Source: Nymphaea colorata (Eukaryota > Streptophyta > Magnoliopsida > Nymphaeales > Nymphaeaceae). Taken from it: a DNA stretch of 64,000 nucleotides. The notes beneath the pieces are model-generated. The model saw nothing but the letters and a program-made list of their open reading frames with translations, did no database searches and had not been told where the DNA came from. Within the stretch, counting starts at the first letter, position 1; every line of letters begins with the position of its first letter. Location: NCBI RefSeq assembly GCF_008831285.2, contig NC_045148.1:11326183-11390182 (forward strand), written 5' to 3'. Shown here piece after piece: positions 14,301 to 24,780 of this stretch. The translations under genes were made by a program, and so were the position numbers.

Positions 14301-17300
14301 ATACGGAATTCCACATAAAAGTGCTTTGTATCAGCAATTTTTAACTAGCAAAGTTTCACATATTAATTATCTCGGATTTCGGCTTTATCGTGTTTTGCCA
14401 TTTCTTTATGAATTGCGATGCGTGCTTGACTGGTCATGCACATCTACATCGCTGACAATGTATGATTGGTTAAAGGTAAGTTACCTGGTAAATTTAACTA
14501 GCTTATGTTGTAACCATTTGTGTTGAAAGAATTGTTTATTTTCAGCAATTTTTGGAAAAAAAGCTGGTTTCATGTTTTAGCTATTGAATTTTTTATTGAA
14601 AATAATAAGTTATAAGCAGATCTTTGCCAACTGGGAATGGAAAGAAGGCATTGACTGTACCCTTACTTCCATCCTCTGTTTAAAGTGCTTACTACTTTTG
14701 TGGAAAGAATAGTTAAGCAAGATACTGTATAATGTGAGCATTGTTTGCATGGGTTCCCATAACGATGGAGAGAGTTATGATGCAGTGTGCATGTCATATC
14801 TGGTGTGACATGAAACTGTGCATCGCTATTTTTGCTTGGTCAGAATTTCTTTTCTCAAGATTGTTCATTTTCTGCAAGAATGTCTATTCCATTGGTTTGC
14901 CTGCATCTTACACATACTCATACTTGTAGTTGGAGGATATCTATGCAAGCTTATATCTTGTCAAATGTGATGCGGATTTGAATAGAGCAAGACATCAACA
15001 AGGACAGAAGCAAACCAAAATGACAAAATTTTGCAGTGGGATTTGCCTCTTCTTCATATTGATCTGTGTTATATGGGCACCAATGCTGGTAAGAGGTTCT
15101 TCATGCTGCTGTCAGGTTTACTTTGACAGCAAATTGCAGCAAACGTCAGATTGGCAGTTTGGGATTGATTTTTATATTCATGTGTTCTCTTTTGAGCTAG
15201 TCTATTCAAGATTTAGTTATTACTTCAGTTTCTCATTTAACATGCTGCCTACAGAAATACTGGTTAAGCGACTTTTTGTGTTAGAAGACAAGCACTAATC
15301 ATGATCCCTGTGATCAACACTGTATTTCCTTTTTTGCATTACTGGATCACATAGAATCATATCTGTTGGTAACGATAACTATAGTTTGTAAAAGGTTACA
15401 GCATGTCGAGATGTGATGGATTTATCTGCCTTTCTTTTAGTGTCACTAGTAGTCCGATGTAATTGCACGGGTTCGAGAAATATTTGATACTTATGTCACA
15501 GGCTATTGATGAGATGAATTGATTCATGTTTCTCTGGCCTGATAAAGCATAAAAGTGGTTTCCTTTTAATTTTTATTGACCTTATATGTTCTAGCTAGTG
15601 ACACCATTGATTTGTATGGTTTTTCGTTTATCTCATTTTATGTTAACTTGAAACCTGGTTCGTTGAACGGGGCTCTAATACTACATGCAATTTTTCTGCT
15701 ACATGCAGATGTACAGTAGTGGGAATCCCACAAATATAGCCAACCCTGTCAAGGATGCTAGTGTCCAGGTCGATATTAAAACTACAGCTGGAAGGTTGAC
15801 TCTGTATCAGACAACCCTCTGTGAAATGCTTCCTTGGGAAGAGCTCGAGGCATCTGGTTTTGAACTTGACCGCCAGGGTTATCTGGAAACGTACAACGTT
15901 AATGACATTCAGTTGATTTGCTGTCAAGCTGATGCCAGTTCTGTATGGTCACTCCCTCACCCGGTCCAGTTGAAATTTATGGATTCACTGGATGACATGC
16001 ACATTTTCTTCTCATGGGTGTTGACTAGGGACAGGCCAAGAGGCAAGGAGGTTGTGCAGTACAGAAATCCAGTTGAACATCCTCCAGATCCTTTAAAACT
16101 CAAAAAGTTACTAAACGGAACAGCAAAGAGTGTCAGGATTAACAACGTATATCCAAGATATTTTAGGGTCACAGGTTCTGGTGAAGTACGACTATTTGAA
16201 GAAGATGTAAGAGCATAGCCATTTTTCCCACTTGATAGTTGAAAGTTAACGACTTCTTGGTTTGAGTTGTTTTTGTGATAATTCAAACTCTTTCCATCAT
16301 TTAAACAGGTGGAGTCAGTTAGTGGTGATCTTGTTTTGAATCATGGAAGTACGCAGTGGTGGTCATTTCATGATGCAAATGCATCAGTCATGGAAGAATT
16401 TTGTAGGGGCTTAAAAGGACCTTCAGCAATTGTCATATCAGAGGAGACACCACGTATGTTCTTATGCTGATTCTGGTTCTAGACTGATTAATAAGTACTC
16501 GCCTACCTTTTGATAGTGATCAAATCAGAAAAGACTAATAATCTTGTTATCTTGTTTGTCACATTGTTTTGCATGATCAGAGGGAATCCTTGGGGAGACT
16601 CTTAGCAAGTTTAGCATCTGGAGTCTGTACTTGACATTCGTGCTGGCAGTTGGTCGGTTTATCAGGTTGCAATGTTCTGACCTCAGGATGAGGATACCTT
16701 ATGAAAACCTTCCCACCTGTGACAGGCAAGTTAATTCCTACCTTGGCATTTTCTTTGCCTCACATCTTGTTACCTCCCTCTGCATGGGATCTTTGGAGAA
16801 CTGTTGGAAAAATGTACCCAGTAAGCGACACCTCCAAAGAAGTCTCCTTACTAACTGTAGCCTAGCCTCAATAAAAAAAAAGGTAGCTAGATTTTGTTGT
16901 TAGATATTCTGCTTTTTGAAGCGAGTGGTTGTTTTATCTCATGGACTAAAGGGTAAGCAGACTTTCTGTGAATGAGTATTCGGTTCTCAATTACTAGCAC
17001 ATGAAACATAAGGTGCCAGCACATAAAGCAGAAGGGTACATGATCTATAGGAGTTAACGGAGAGATGGTAGGATATCTAATTGCAGGTGGAATCCTGATG
17101 CAACTTATTTTGAAATTGATAAGATTAATAATTGTGTGAAACTATTGTAGCATGTAACTTTTTCATCACTTTTTGGAGGTAGCATTTTCTGTCCCTCCTC
17201 TCTCTCTCTCTCTCTCCAACAATCACACACCAGAAAAAAAGAAAAAAGTCTATTTGCACCCAATTACATTTTGATAGGGCATCAGCATGATGTACGAAGC

Positions 17301-17568
17301 ATCAGTTCCTATACATCATCCAGCCATTTGTCTTACATTTTGAATTAAAACACATTTTCTATCTGCCGTGTTTGAGTATGAAATCTAGGATTTTTCAACA
17401 TTCTAACCCACCTTGTTGTGCGACTCATGTAGATTGTTAGCAATATGCGTAAATATTTATGCTGCAAGAGCAGAAGGAGAACTAGAAGTTGAAGAAGTAC
17501 TCTATTGGACATTAGTGAAAATATATCGGTCACCTCACATGCTTCTTGAATACACCAAACGTGAGTGA
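622..17568 (+). CDS. PIEZO: PIEZO mechanosensitive cation channel (5' partial)
   Basis: Plant PIEZO, a very large multipass channel opened by membrane tension. Eighteen exons join in phase without stops: 622-782, 1913-2069, 2148-2334, 2939-3054, 3610-3694, 5049-5264, 5379-5556, 5945-6073, 8859-9032, 9278-9520, 9714-11249, 11352-13891, 14080-14475, 14930-15088, 15709-16206, 16309-16453, 16581-16725, 17433-17568, about 2,400 residues. Family signatures include FGYLFFL, TGTLEYDILHLGYL, FFRMRLEILKKKNKIFK and a C-terminal YWTLVKIYRSPHMLLEYTK. Hydrophobic blade helices fill the N-terminal two thirds. A charged coiled-coil stretch (about 11970-12135) and a low-complexity linker follow. Exons 15709-16453 encode the extracellular cap region, and the last two exons the inner pore helix and C-terminus. 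The start codon and roughly the first 100 residues lie upstream of the window. The last intron uses a GC donor. Family assignment is from recognised conserved segments; tissue role is not inferable. Confidence 0.95.
3963..4086 (+). repeat. 62-bp tandem duplication in a PIEZO intron
   Basis: Two almost identical copies with period 62, starting at 3963 and 4025, each opening CCTTTTGTTTGGC and ending near GATGTCTA. They lie within the intron between exons 3610-3694 and 5049-5264 and carry no coding sequence. Confidence 0.9.
4814..4903 (+). repeat. 48-bp imperfect tandem duplication
   Basis: Two copies starting at 4814 and 4862, each beginning AATCAGAAAAATGG and containing CCATATTCAAGTATTCAA. 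They sit in the same PIEZO intron as the 62-bp duplication, about 150 bp before the next exon. Confidence 0.8.
6136..6196 (+). repeat. 24-bp tandem repeat, 2.5 copies
   Basis: Units start at 6136, 6160 and (partial) 6184, each beginning AGGAGATTGAT; the two full copies continue ACCCTCTCCAGAT. The array lies 62 bp after the donor of exon 5945-6073, in the large intron that also carries the hAT-like element. Confidence 0.9.
6251..7421. mobile_element. Non-autonomous hAT-like DNA transposon with 8-bp target duplication
   Basis: The 1,171-bp element begins CTATGTCACA and ends TGTGACATAG, a perfect 10-bp terminal inverted repeat. It is flanked by GTTTTCAG on both sides (6243-6250 and 7422-7429), a perfect 8-bp target-site duplication, the length typical of hAT elements. 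Subterminal GTACGGGTAC-type motifs near the left end (6263-6300) are mirrored by GTACCCGTACC-type motifs near the right end (7330-7410), and 7241-7266 is a 12-bp-arm palindrome. A CA/TA microsatellite lies at 6349-6416 and a GC-rich GTCGCCGGTCGCTGCC-like stretch at 7005-7110. I see no transposase, so mobility would depend on another copy. hAT assignment rests on target-site length and terminal structure. Confidence 0.85.
6349..6416. repeat. (CA)n(TA)n microsatellite
   Basis: CA dinucleotides run from about 6349 with small interruptions, then TA repeats to 6416. The array lies inside the hAT-like element near its left end. Confidence 0.95.
8281..8326. repeat. (CT)(CA)(TA) compound microsatellite
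   Basis: Short CT, CA and TA dinucleotide blocks follow one another in the large PIEZO intron. About 200 bp each side holds repetitive-looking GAGCT/AGCTCG-rich sequence without a recognisable gene. Confidence 0.9.
9146..9200. repeat. (GT)n(GA)n microsatellite in a PIEZO intron
   Basis: GT repeats (about 9146-9166) are followed by a G-run and GA repeats to 9200, in the short intron between exons 8859-9032 and 9278-9520. Confidence 0.9.
16726..16731 (+). other. GC splice donor of the last PIEZO intron
   Basis: The exon ends GACAG at 16725 and the intron starts GCAAGT. Joining to the acceptor AG at 17431-17432 gives AG|A (Arg) and the sequence CDRLLAIC, which fits plant PIEZO. Moving the donor 4 bases on, to the nearby GT at 16730-16731, would put the last exon out of frame. 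GC-AG introns with a GCAAGT donor are a known minor class. Confidence 0.85.
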
Positions 17569-18449
17569 CCATTGACACCGTACCTTGTCAGCCACCTCTT
17601 GTATCAAATTCAGGGTTCGACCAGCCTCGAGCAGATGAAAGAATCATGGTGAAATTCTGCATGGAAATTATTTGCAGGTGTTTTGTATGCTCAATCCTTA
17701 ACTTGCAGTGGTCAACAAGATACGTCGTGTCAGCTTGAGCCGCTCCCCGTTTGGAGCAACTTGGTGTAGCATATGAAGAACTGAGAACCGATTTCATGGT
17801 TAGCTTGTCGTGCAGGAATTATAACTTTACATATATACCTTAAAAGGGATCAACTATACAGGTCACACGGTTCCAGAGGCATACTGTTCTTTATTATGTG
17901 AAAAAGGCGTAACTGCACATGTATATTCTTGAAGATGCGAGGTGGTCATTTCATTCCAGTAAGCGTGAATCTCTTTGTGCATAATCACGGCCTCTATTCT
18001 GCCAGTATATGGCCGACTGACTTGTCTCATTGTAAATGCCGTTCTACGCAATGTCGGTTCTTTTATATGATTCTGTAATTGAAGATGCGAGGTGAACAAT
18101 CACACGAGCATCAATCATTGAAGATCCAATCAATTGAATATATTTTCGTACTGGATTACTAAAATCTCCATGCTGTTTGCTTGAGTTCTGCTAACAGTGC
18201 AGGTCCATCTGCTTTATAATAGGTTGGAGGTGCTAAAGTTGGTTTCTGGGTGCTGCTCAACTTTGTCAAGTTCTAATGAAGGGAGAAATGCCAGTTTATT
18301 AAAGAAAACACATTTCTCAAAAGGATTAAATTAGGCTTGGGCAATTTAAATTTTTTTGTTTTAAAAATATATATTTAGTATTATTAAATACATTTTATAT
18401 TTTTAAAAATTTTTATAATTAAAAAAATTAATTTTTAATTTCAAGTGGA

Positions 18450-18530
18450 CTGGGCTGGGTCGGGCCCGGGCCGTGACCCAGGCTATCGGGCCGAGACCCA
18501 GGCTATCGGGCCGGGCCCTGGCCAGGCTCA
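18450..18530. repeat. GC-rich imperfect repeat (GGGCTGGGTCGGGCC type)
   Basis: A GC-rich block with two adjacent copies of GACCCAGGCTATCGGGCCG-like units (about 18474 and 18493) embedded in AT-rich DNA. A related-looking CCCGGCTCGG/GGGTCAGG stretch occurs near 62175-62215. This resembles dispersed plant repeats, but the family is not identified. Confidence 0.55.
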
Positions 18531-18877
18531 CCGGTATCATGATCATCTTTCCACCTAGAGATAGAAAATCTCAAACTTCCAAATGGTTTCAAAATGGCAG
18601 AGACATAGCGACTCATTGGTCAATAATAGTCGCTGATGTCCATGCTTAATGTATTCCGGAATCAATTCACTATTTTAGATATGGACGGAACCCAATTCAT
18701 TGAAAGCTAAATGGGATAAATTAAAAACCAAGATCTGATCATGTTATGGCTGAGCACGGGTATGAGGCCAGATCCATGGCCTAGTGATACAAGATTCAAA
18801 TGGATAAATATTCTCGGTAAGAAACTGCTGTCACAGTTTTTTCATCTAACAAAGAAGTCCTGTATGCAGGCATCGGT

Positions 18878-19171
18878 TTGAAACACAAATTCAGCCGCAC
18901 AAGTGCAGAAGAAATCCTAGAGGAGATCTTAATTAACTTACCGAAAATGAAAGTAGAAATAGGAGTAATCGCTGGCCCAGTAAAATGGAGAAATGCCTTC
19001 AAAAGAGCAGTCAGACAAATACCAGGAGAAGGTTTTGAAAGACTTTTTAGTCTTGGAGGCCCTTTCTCAATATCGGTTTTGAAATGTAATCCTTTGTGGA
19101 TACGATTAGTCTACTCAAAATGCATGTTAATGAAGATTATGTTAGAGTGGGATGTGCTTCCTGGTGTTTGA
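18878..19171 (+). other. Unrecognised 97-codon ORF, possibly part of a retrocopy or repeat
   Basis: The ORF encodes a basic 97-residue product containing SAEEILEEILINLPK and GPVKWRNAFKRAV. No family is recognised. It is followed by T-rich sequence with AATAAA (19242-19247), which could serve as a polyadenylation signal. Coding status is uncertain: no intron structure or homologue supports it, and it may be a random ORF in a repeat. Confidence 0.25.
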
Positions 19172-19449
19172 TCTTTTAGCATTGGGACCCCATTTTTGTA
19201 TTGTATTTTGTAATCTTTGTACATATGTTTTTATCCCTTTCTAATAAAGGGCAGACAGGCAGAGCCTTATCTCCCAGCGTGTTGGCATCACAAGTTAAAA
19301 ACCAAGTTCTTGCTTCTGTCATGACAAACAGAACAAGTAAACAGTTATCAACAAAACCAAATGAGCGGTAGATGCATAGAGACTGAACTGTTGTTAAGTT
19401 CTCTCACTGTCAAACAAGAGATACATATCTTGACGTCTCTCGATTACAA

Positions 19450-19648
19450 GTACATCTTACAGACAAATGGTAGAAAAAGGAATAAAAGAGAGTTCGGAAT
19501 GAACCCAAAACGGGATGTGTTGCTTGATTAGAAGTCCTTACAGACAAATCCAGGAGAAGGCGTCAAAAAGAGTTTGGAATGAACTCAAAATGGGATGTGT
19601 TGCTTGATTAGAAGTACATCTTACAGACAAATCCAGGAGAAGGCGTCA
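19450..19648. repeat. Tandem duplication (about 82-bp period) beside the MBD gene 3' end
   Basis: TTACAGACAAAT recurs at about 19457, 19538 and 19621. The longer block GGGATGTGTTGCTTGATTAG occurs twice (about 19512 and 19592), together with CCAGGAGAAGGCGTCAA. It lies immediately downstream of the minus-strand stop codon, probably in the 3' UTR. Confidence 0.85.
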
Positions 19649-19712
19649 ATGCAAAATGGGATTGCCAGTCCAAAATTGAATACAACATTAGAACATAGCA
19701 CTTTCTTCAAGC

Positions 19713-20565
19713 TTATTTTTTCTTACCACTGCCAGGTGTGACATTGGCGGCCTTCTGATTGTTATCCATCATTTTTGGAACTGAGAAGTTGAAAGAAGAA
19801 ACAGACACTCCAGCATCTCTATATCCAGGATTTGCTTCAAGGAACTTCTCAACCTCAGCAGGAGCTCTCACCTTCTTCCCTGTTGGAGTCGCATAGAAAG
19901 AATCGGATTTTGAGTAATCCTTCCTCAAGACTATGTTCCTGTCAAATCCGGCTGGTGGTTTAGGGATGTTGGGCTTATCAATCATCCATATTCGAGTTTC
20001 ATCACACTCTAAATCACCAGGATCATCACAAGTAACATTTGGGTTCTTGTTGCAGTACCAAGGGTCCTCAATAAAATTGTGTCGAATAGTTTCATACTCA
20101 TCTTTTGTGGGTATCAGTCTCCATTTGAAGCACTTATAACACTGAACAGCAAATTCACCGATTGTGTAATTGAAGTTTTCATCTCTCTGCAGAAAAGAAA
20201 TAAAAGAGAAGGTAGTTTCAGAGAGTCTTTCATTTCGCCAACGCCGATTGATGACACAATCAATCCTGATCATCTCTGATTCTCTTATCACTAAAATAGA
20301 ATGGTAATAGCAACAAAAGAAAAAATCACAAGAAATCTGGCTTTCTGAGAAATTCTGGACCGTGCATGCAAGTTCTGAAATTTCTTAAAGACAATAGCAG
20401 GAAAACAAAAAATAAGGAAAACTGGGTTTATGAGAAAATGTGGATTTGCAAGTGTTGAAATTCTTTGAAGGCCCATTTCCAAAAAGCAAAGTGGCAAAGG
20501 AAGACCAAAGTTAAGATTGTGTGTGCATATGTGTGTGTGTGTGCGTGTGTGAGAGGGAGAGGGGG

Positions 20566-20606
<41 letters not shown>

Positions 20607-22232
20607 TTGTTGACTATATGCAGTCAAATAACAACGAAAGAAGATAAGGTCAAGATACATGAAACCTAAACGAAATCCAAGAAGCTCGACATTTTGCAGT
20701 AAAAGAAGCTCACAGAATTGTGTCATAAGTTACACTAAAAAATAATTAAATAATAAACGAATAAAGATAAACTTTTAAAAATGAGCAAATTCAAATGACA
20801 AGGTTAGAAAATCAAGGCAAAGTCAAACATGAGTATCAAAAGGCATATGATGCTAGGAACAATTCCTCTGCAGCTTGTTTGGCTTAATATGGCACTGAAA
20901 TACTGAATGCTTAGACAACCAGTACCAGGATAAGAAGCAAGTTACAACAGAAGTTTGATATGTGCAGGATCAACATGAGGACTAAATTACCAAGCACATC
21001 GGCATGAACTGAAATCCAGGGGTAATCGTCATTCCAGCAGAAAAAAGGCAACTTTAGCTAAACTAATCAGCCCATGCCCATCAAAATGAATCTTGTCAAA
21101 AATGTTTATTTTTACCATCCTTGAAACTCATGATCGACAGACTTATTCATTTCATCCTCAAATTGAGCTTGGATTAAGCCTCTATCTCTAGTAAGCACTA
21201 TCAAAGAAGTCCCCATATTCATTCAATATGACTGTGTTCTTTATGCTAATTGGTCAGAGCAACCTCTATGATGCCTTAGTGATTCTTTTACAATTGCAGC
21301 AAAGTAAACGAAAATTATATGCTTACATACACACATATAAACAAGCCACAAACTTATCATAGAATGAAACAATTTTTCACAGATGGTTCAATGACATTTA
21401 ACACAAAGCATGCCAAAACAATGGTTGTAAGTCTTGTTAATGAAGGAGAAGGACACATCGACTCAGCTTCATTTATTAAATCTCCGCATCACGTTTAGCA
21501 CCAGTGGTTGTCCTATATGAACTGTTGACGCTGTTGCGTCTCAATCATGTATAAAAGATTTCATCTCCCCGAAATTTTCAAGCATCTGCAATAGCTAAAC
21601 AGTGTGTTGCTTATGTTTTATTTTTCTTAGATGGCCTAACAGAACCACAATCTTGATTCGTAAAATGAGTTCACTAAAGAACCTAGTGAATGATTGAAGA
21701 AAGATATAATTTACAGAAGCATCTAAAGAAGCTCTAGAAGTACTGAAACCACAACATGAGAAAAAAAGAAGAAGAAATTATCAGTTTGTTCGTTTCTAGG
21801 AAAAGACGAACCTAGGGAGCAGGCAAAAATGAATCTACAAGTTATAACAATAACAATCTTATACACGCTCCACAAAACGTCACCCAAGCACCAAAAAAGG
21901 AAACCATGAATTACAGTGACAAAAGGCATCGAACCCAGAATTCGCAACCACCCAAATAGCATCTCTATCCTCGAAAAATTCCAAAATGCAAAACCCGAGT
22001 GTTTCTTCTAGAATCCTCTTTCCTATAAAACTCCAAAAAGATTTTGGAGAAAAAGAAAACAAGAACGCCCATATTGACGATCATCTTGAAACTACCAAGA
22101 ACGTGAAAAGGCCATTAGCAGTTAGGGTCATCCAACAAAGATACCCGAAAGAAACAATTAACAACATGTCAGCAATGGAAGCCATACCTTGGCCTTCTTG
22201 GAGCTTCGTCGCTCTGAAGCTTCTTTTTCCAT
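19713..22232 (-). CDS. CW-zinc-finger / methyl-CpG-binding-domain protein (MBD4/MBD2-like)
   Basis: Two exons: ATG at 22232 with coding 22232-22188 (15 codons), donor GTATGG, then 20186-19713 after a CTGCAG acceptor, giving 172 residues. A basic N-terminus (MEKEASERRSSKKAK) precedes a CW-type zinc finger with cysteines at about 31, 34, 60 and 68 and the CFKWR and EDPWYC signatures. An MBD follows at about 78-134, with KPNIPKPPAGF, LRKDYSKSDSFYATPTGKKVR and VEKFLEANP. A short tail contains FNFSVPKMMD and ends GSGKKK. This CW+MBD order matches Arabidopsis MBD4/MBD2-class nuclear proteins. CW fingers usually read histone H3 methylation, while methyl-DNA binding of this class is weak or uncertain. 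The start choice rests on the clean splice and the lack of another in-phase start. The 2.0-kb intron holds a GT/GA microsatellite and no other exon. Confidence 0.88.
20530..20606. repeat. (GT)n(GA)n microsatellite in the MBD intron
   Basis: GT repeats with small interruptions pass into GA repeats ending at 20606, inside the single intron of the minus-strand MBD gene. Confidence 0.95.
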
Positions 22233-23438
22233 TTACGAAAAAGAGAACCAAAGAATCGGAGGCCTTATATGCTTCTCAGAAATTAAAGCTTGAAACCACC
22301 ATTTAATTGCGTAGAAAACTCCCACAGGGAAATTTCCATGATTCCCATTTCAGCTGACTTTTTCTTCCATAATTCCCTCTTTTACTTTTTAAGATTCAAA
22401 CCACGGTCTCTAAAATTCCTGCTTCTAGTAGAAAGATAGGAATGGCGCGATGGCTGGACGGCAGGAGGAGGATCGCAATTGCGGCGGACGAGGATGGAGA
22501 GGAAGAAAAGGGTGGTGGTGGAGACGGCAGAGAAGAAAAAAGAGCGCGTTGGCGGGGACCAGTGGCCGAACTAGAAGCCCTGCTGCCGGTGGTGGTGGAA
22601 AACAAACCATCAGGATAAAAACCCGAACGTTTAAATGTGATATTAAAATGTTTTTCTAATTTAATTTGACGTAAAACATATATTAAATGGATAACTTTTA
22701 GGTTTTAATACTTGTCATTTTGGTAATAAAAAATTGAACTTTTTTCATAAAAATAAAGGTTTATAACAAAATAGTTTTTATAAATAATTATAATGTTTAT
22801 ATCTTATTTAAATAAGTTTTTAAGAAAAAATTGCAGGGTCTGAACGTCAAAATTTATTTTATTTATATATAAATACTTAAATAGTTTTTTGTATTTTTAC
22901 GTATGAGTGTTTTTAAATAGGTTTTTGCTTTTTTTAAGTATTGAGTGTTTTTCAAGGTTGCCGTGCCATTTACCTAGATTTTTTTTTAGCTCTATCGTTT
23001 GCTGACATAAGCCAAACAAACAAGAGATCATGGGCAAATAAAGTCAATGGACAGAGTAAAAAATATATTAATTTTCTTTCAGGGGGGCGTTTGTTACGCT
23101 GTAATTTCGAAACATGTTTCCATTCCACCGCGAGAGGTGGGAATATGTTTCCAGTTTTTTTTTTCTGCCTGTTAGACTCATCGTGGGTCGGGCTCTGCTC
23201 GTCTTCCTCCTCTGCGTCGGGCTCCGCTTGTCGTCTTCATCCTCCGCTGTTGCTTCAACCCTCACCGTAGCTTTGCGGTGGCTGAGTGAATCTTAGCGAA
23301 CGAGTCCTCAAACCCACAAAGAAGTTCCGTTGTTTGGTCCATTGTTGATCTTATCCCTCTTCTTCTTCTTCGCTTGCGCTTCGTTTGTCTCTGTCTTTGT
23401 TTCTATTTCTCTCTCTATTGCTCGCTCGGCTTGGAAGG
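22233..23438. other. Intergenic region between divergent MBD and TSJT1-like starts
   Basis: The two flanking starts face away from each other, so promoters for both should lie here. Bases 22440-22610 are GC-rich with purine runs, and open frames there look like composition artefacts. Bases 22660-22960 are strongly AT-rich. Bases 23340-23430 are CT-rich, as in many plant 5' UTRs. No conserved coding sequence was recognised. Confidence 0.5.
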
Positions 23439-23614
23439 ATGTTGGCAGTACTTGAGGAATCGGTGGCGAAGAGCCTAGTCTATGCCTGCCTGAAGAATGG
23501 CAGGTCTTTGATCGACTACTTTGCTTCCAACACAACCAAAAGCGTCGCCATTAATCTCGACAACTCTGGCTCTCTGCTCTACAACACCGATCGGCAGAAC
23601 CCTCTTCTCCCCAG
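23439..23614 (+). pseudogene. TSJT1-like (DUF3700) first-exon fragment
   Basis: From ATG 23439 to AG|GT at 23614/23615 the frame encodes 58 residues starting MLAVLEESVAKS and ending SLLYNTDRQNPLLP. The start, a variable loop, the VAINLDNSGSLLY stretch and the NPLLPR end fit the N-terminal exon of stem-specific TSJT1/DUF3700 proteins, which carry a glutamine-amidotransferase-like fold. In that family the next exon should continue LFAVVDD-like. No such exon was found downstream; the next recognisable coding sequence is actin-depolymerizing factor. So this is a stranded first exon, or the start of a chimeric transcript. Family identification is from short motifs only. Confidence 0.55.
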
Positions 23615-24445
23615 GTCCAATTTTCTGAGTGGAGCGAATCTTAGACGCTTTTCCCTCTTTGCTTTTTCCGTTTCTTCTTTTTTTAAATGTGATTTACACA
23701 TGTTTCCGTTTCTGATTAATCGATCGGTGTTTATATGAGATATAGCTTATGAAGTTTTGATGGGAGTGACTCAAGGCTGTCGGGAGGTTGATCTTAGGAA
23801 TTGCATGGCGATCTGCTCTTAGGGTTTGGTTTAGCTTGTGTTAATGCTTCTTTTTTTATTTTCCTTTTTGGGGTGTGGCTCCTGGCTTTGGCAGGAGGTT
23901 GATCAAAAGGGTTTGGTTTTATGCTTTGAATTCCGTCATTTTTGCTTTTCTTTCTTTTATTTTGATGAGTTCCCTTTTGCCTGATTATATGGCTCCTGGC
24001 TTACATGTTTCGCCATCGAACATTGTGTATGTTATGATGCTGCTTAAGGTTGAATAAGAGATTTGTGTGTGTTTTTTTTTTGTAAGAACCCTCTGTACGG
24101 AGATAAAATTGCTTCAACTTTTGCACTTCCCCTGAAATTCAGGCACCCTGTGGTAATTGGATTTTGCACTTCTGTTTATACATATGGTTATGGATAGGTA
24201 TACCTTCCGAAAACAATACCTGAACTGTTAAGTCGTGATCCCTTAGCATGTATACCTCACATGGGTTTGAACTTTGAGCATAGTCGCCCTGTTTCTACCA
24301 TTTATAAACATTCGAGTTTTTATTTGTTTTTTGAGAATGTCTATGAAAACTTGTTCTTGATTATACTGATTCACTACACTAGTCCTTTTTCATAAGCAAA
24401 CAGAAAGATTCCCAATGTTGAACAATTTTCTTTTTGGTGATGTAG

Positions 24446-24780
24446 GCCAATGCTGCATCAGGCATGGCAGTCAATGACAACTGCAAACTGAAATTCTTAG
24501 AGTTGAAGGCAAAACGGACTTACCGCTTCATAGTTTTCAAGATTGAGGAGAAGCTCAAGCAGGTCATTCTTGAGAAACTTGGGGAGCCAAACCAAAGCTA
24601 TGAGGATTTCACTGCAAGCCTGCCAAGATGAGTGCCGATATGCTGTCTATGATTTAGCAAGATGTTGTATGCTAGTTCGAAGGATAGGTTCAAGAGAGAA
24701 CTTGATGGAATCCAGGTTGAACTGCAAGCAACTGACCCTACTGAAATGGGCCTTATGTTATTAGAGGTGGTGCCAATTAG
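24446..24780 (+). pseudogene. Actin-depolymerizing factor (ADF/cofilin) pseudogene
   Basis: After a TGTAG acceptor (24445) the sequence reads [38 protein letters not shown] and [18 protein letters not shown], the second exon of plant ADF. Plant ADF genes split the initiator ATG onto a tiny first exon, which fits the acceptor here. Three lesions follow: two bases are missing at 24625/24626 and give an early stop, a deletion at about 24655/24656 joins CRYAVYD to [12 protein letters not shown] and removes the segment carrying EENCQKSK-type residues plus the usual second intron, and one base is missing at 24754/24755 near the C-terminus. The actin-binding long helix is disrupted, so a functional ADF is unlikely. 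The degree of decay looks modest. Confidence 0.88.

Larger units (their letters stand above)
17569..19712. other. PIEZO 3' region and intergenic DNA toward the MBD gene
   Basis: The first part is presumably the PIEZO 3' UTR. A short motif TTGAAGATGCGAGGT recurs at about 17930 and 18081. From 18340 to 18450 the sequence is very AT-rich, followed by a GC-rich repeat. An unrecognised ORF lies at 18878-19171, then a tandemly duplicated stretch precedes the 3' end of the minus-strand MBD gene. I recognise no conserved gene here. Confidence 0.6.

Noticed and set aside
22396-22659. Overlapping ORFs on both strands in a GC-rich patch
   Set aside because: Low-complexity Ser/Pro or Gly/Arg products on opposite strands point to composition rather than coding.
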